Assembly: GCA_016930895.1 (NCBI GenBank) | Contig: JAFGFV010000500.1 | Coordinates: forward strand, 1 to 5,881 | Direction: 5' to 3' | DNA from: Spirochaetales bacterium | GTDB lineage: Bacteria > Spirochaetota > Spirochaetia > SZUA-6 > DRHE01 | DNA length: 5,881 bases | In this document: in pieces, positions 4,541 through 5,881 of the stretch | Layout: each line of letters starts with the position of its first letter | Numbering within the stretch: position 1 is the stretch's first letter | Made by a program: the position numbers and the translations under genes | Notes under the pieces: generated by a model | What the model saw: only the letters and a program-made list of their open reading frames with translations | Database searches by the model: none | Told to the model about the DNA's origin: nothing

Positions 4541-5238
4541 CCGGTGTCTCTCCGGGCTGGTTCGTTGTGGAGCTGCTGGTGTCTCTGGCGGCGGCCTACC
4601 TGTGCGGGTCGGTCAACTACGCCATCATCGTGACCCGCCTGGTCTCGGGCCAGGACATCCGGGAGCTCGGCAACCGCAATCCCGGCACCGCCAACGTGGC
4701 CAGGAGCATCGGCAAGGGATGGGCGGCGGTGGTGTTCTTCGCCGACCTGTTCAAAGGCCTGCTCCCTGTGCTCCTGGCCCGCCGGGCGGTGTTCCCGGAC
4801 GGGGGAGCTCTCCAGACCTTGGCCCTGGCAGCGGTGGGGATCGCGGCCATCGCCGGGCACTGCAGGCCGGTGTTCTTCGGGTTTCGCGGCGGCGGGGGAA
4901 TCGCCACGGCGGTCGGGGTGTACCTGTTCTTTATTCCCGCGGAGCTCATCATCTCGATGCTCGCAGGCTTCGCCGCGGTCATGCTCTTCGTCAGGAGGGT
5001 TCGCTTCCGCCTGGGGCGCTGGATCCCGATCATCTTCGTGGCGACCGCCCCGGTGCTGACGCTGGTCCTGAGCCTGCTGGTGCGCGTCCCTCTGCCCGGA
5101 GGGATCTCGATCGGCGGACATGCCTGGCCCGTGGTGGCCGCCGTGTTCGCTATTTCCCTGTTTCTGATCGCCATGAACCGGCGCCTGCTGGCGGGCACCT
5201 TCAGGGAGTACGGCGACACCCACGCTCCAGAGACGTAA
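4537..5238 (+). CDS. plsY: PlsY-type glycerol-3-phosphate acyltransferase, divergent
   Basis: PlsY moves an acyl group from acyl phosphate to glycerol-3-phosphate, giving lysophosphatidate, the first committed step of phospholipid synthesis. The 233-residue product is slightly longer than the usual 195-215 and has about six hydrophobic segments (8-28, 61-80, 92-108, 124-153, 162-182, 195-212). Motif 1 is recognisable as GSVNYAI (24-30) with DIRELGNRNPGTANVAR (40-56), against the usual DIR..GSGNxGATN. Motif 2 is GHCRPVFFGFRGGGGIAT (107-124), with Gly120 where most PlsY have Lys (GGKG). Motif 3 is seen only loosely in NRRLLAGTFREYG (214-226). It may therefore be a distinct PlsY-like subfamily with altered substrate binding, although the neighbouring fakA and fakB support an acyl-phosphate donor. 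The start ATG overlaps the fakB stop as ATGA, with AAGGAG 10 nt upstream, so translation is probably coupled. The stop is TAA 5236-5238. Confidence 0.87.
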   Translation: MTGVSPGWFVVELLVSLAAAYLCGSVNYAIIVTRLVSGQDIRELGNRNPGTANVARSIGKGWAAVVFFADLFKGLLPVLLARRAVFPDGGALQTLALAAVGIAAIAGHCRPVFFGFRGGGGIATAVGVYLFFIPAELIISMLAGFAAVMLFVRRVRFRLGRWIPIIFVATAPVLTLVLSLLVRVPLPGGISIGGHAWPVVAAVFAISLFLIAMNRRLLAGTFREYGDTHAPET

Positions 5239-5250
5239 GTGCGGCAGCGG

Positions 5251-5284
5251 CGATCTGCCCGCGGCGCGCGCGGCGGGCAGATCG
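5251..5284. terminator. 12-bp stem hairpin between convergent genes
   Basis: CGATCTGCCCGC (5251-5262) pairs perfectly with GCGGGCAGATCG (5273-5284) around a 10-nt loop of alternating G and C. It begins 12 nt after the plsY stop and ends 20 nt before the stop of the opposing gene, as expected of a shared bidirectional terminator. Neither side is followed by a T-run (TCTGGATGG on plus, CCGCTGCCGC on minus). It would thus be a non-canonical, U-less terminator, or an RNA-stabilising 3' hairpin. The remaining bases of the 66-nt gap (5239-5304) show nothing else. Confidence 0.7.
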
Positions 5285-5304
5285 TCTGGATGGGCCGGGT
5301 CGAC

Positions 5305-5881
5305 CTATCGGGAGCGCGCCTCCAGCTCTTCCAGCACCTTCTGCAATGCCATGATGCGTTCCCCGTAAGCGGCGAAGTCGCCGCCGCTCAGGGCTTGCGT
5401 CGCGCCGTTGTACTCCCGGAGGGCCTGGTCGATCAGCCCGCGCAGCTCTTCGGGGGTCACCGCCCCGCCTGCTGATGCCGCTGCGGCGCCGGCCGCCAGG
5501 GCCTCGGCTTGCTCCCGCGCCGTCGGGGTCCCGGGCGCCGTCGCTCCCGGGCGGGCTCCGAACAGCTTCGCGAGCGCCTCGTCCAGGGTCGGCGCGAACG
5601 ACAGCCGGTCCTGGTAGGCGGCGATCATGATCTTGAGCTCGGGCAGCTGGCTGTTGGCGGACACCAGGTACACGGGCTCCACGTAAATCAGGGAGTCACG
5701 GACCGGGATGACCAGGAGATTCCCCCGGATGATCTCAGAGCCGCTCTGGCTCCACAGGGTGAACAGCTGCGAGATCTCGCTGTTCTGGTCGATGCGGGAC
5801 TCGATCTGCAGGGGCCCGAAGATGAGCTTCTCCTTCGGGAACTGGTACTCGATCATCCGGCCGTACTGCTCCGGGTCGCAG
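5305..5881 (-). CDS. UPF0182 (COG1615) membrane protein, C-terminal part
   Basis: This is the last 191 residues of a protein whose start lies beyond the right edge. UPF0182 proteins are large (roughly 900 residues), with N-terminal membrane helices and a big extracytoplasmic part. Their function is unknown. The family's C-terminal signatures are clear, numbered from the first full codon in the window: DPEQYGRMIEYQFPK (2-16), GPLQIESRIDQNSEIS (22-37), LWSQSGSEIIRGNLLVIPV (42-60), DSLIYVEPVYL (62-72) and LPELKIMIAAY (79-89), then the TLDEALAKLFG segment (98-108). A low-complexity Ala/Gly/Pro/Thr linker (about 109-141) is followed by a helical tail with 'PEELRGLIDQALREYN' (143-158), ending in a Glu/Leu/Arg-rich helix. 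The stop is TAG at 5307-5305. It converges on plsY and is probably unrelated to it in function. Confidence 0.92.
   Translation of the reverse strand, partial: CDPEQYGRMIEYQFPKEKLIFGPLQIESRIDQNSEISQLFTLWSQSGSEIIRGNLLVIPVRDSLIYVEPVYLVSANSQLPELKIMIAAYQDRLSFAPTLDEALAKLFGARPGATAPGTPTAREQAEALAAGAAAASAGGAVTPEELRGLIDQALREYNGATQALSGGDFAAYGERIMALQKVLEELEARSR

Noticed and set aside
5263..5272. Alternating GC loop (GGCGCGCGCG) as a Z-DNA or regulatory element
   Set aside because: It is simply the 10-nt loop of the hairpin and too short to support a separate claim.

Overview
The window is a high-GC bacterial chromosome segment, almost fully coding. It holds a phospholipid-synthesis block between two partial, unrelated membrane-protein genes. 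The lineage cannot be fixed from the sequence alone. ResB, the FakA/FakB (DAK2/DegV) pair, PlsY and a UPF0182 protein together occur in several high-GC groups (Firmicutes-like, Chloroflexi, Actinobacteria, Desulfobacterota-like), so I only say 'high-GC bacterium, probably not a well-studied model lineage'. There is no sign of phage, transposon, CRISPR or tRNA/rRNA.

Layout. On the minus strand, 811 down to 1 is the N-terminal 270 residues of a ResB-type cytochrome c maturation protein that runs off the left edge. A 163-base divergent intergenic region (812-974) holds a perfect TATAAT (935-940) and a 12-bp palindrome (877-888). On the plus strand come a CDP-alcohol phosphatidyltransferase (975-1538), an unusual junction of four tiny overlapping ORFs built partly on a 20-bp tandem repeat (1535-1633), and an unrecognised 84-residue protein (1630-1884). 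A short promoter-like gap (1885-1958) leads into fakA (1959-3650), a fakB/degV-family gene (3662-4540) and a divergent plsY (4537-5238). A strong 12-bp hairpin (5251-5284) separates plsY from a convergent minus-strand gene whose C-terminal 191 residues (5881-5305) belong to the UPF0182 family.

How the genes fit together. FakB presents a fatty acid to the kinase FakA. The acyl phosphate formed is the acyl donor for PlsY, which makes lysophosphatidate from glycerol-3-phosphate. The phosphatidyltransferase acts later in the same pathway, attaching a head group from a CDP-alcohol or CDP-diacylglycerol substrate. fakA, fakB and plsY are packed as an operon (11-nt gap, then a 4-nt ATGA overlap).

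The most striking structure is at 1535-1633. The stop of the phosphatidyltransferase gene overlaps the start of a 12-codon ORF, which overlaps a 7-codon ORF, then another, then another, and the last overlaps the GTG start of the 84-residue gene. That makes five consecutive 4-nt stop/start overlaps (ATGA four times, then GTGA), most with a purine-rich ribosome-binding-like sequence 7-9 nt upstream. It looks like a termination-reinitiation relay made by tandem duplication of a translation-initiation module.
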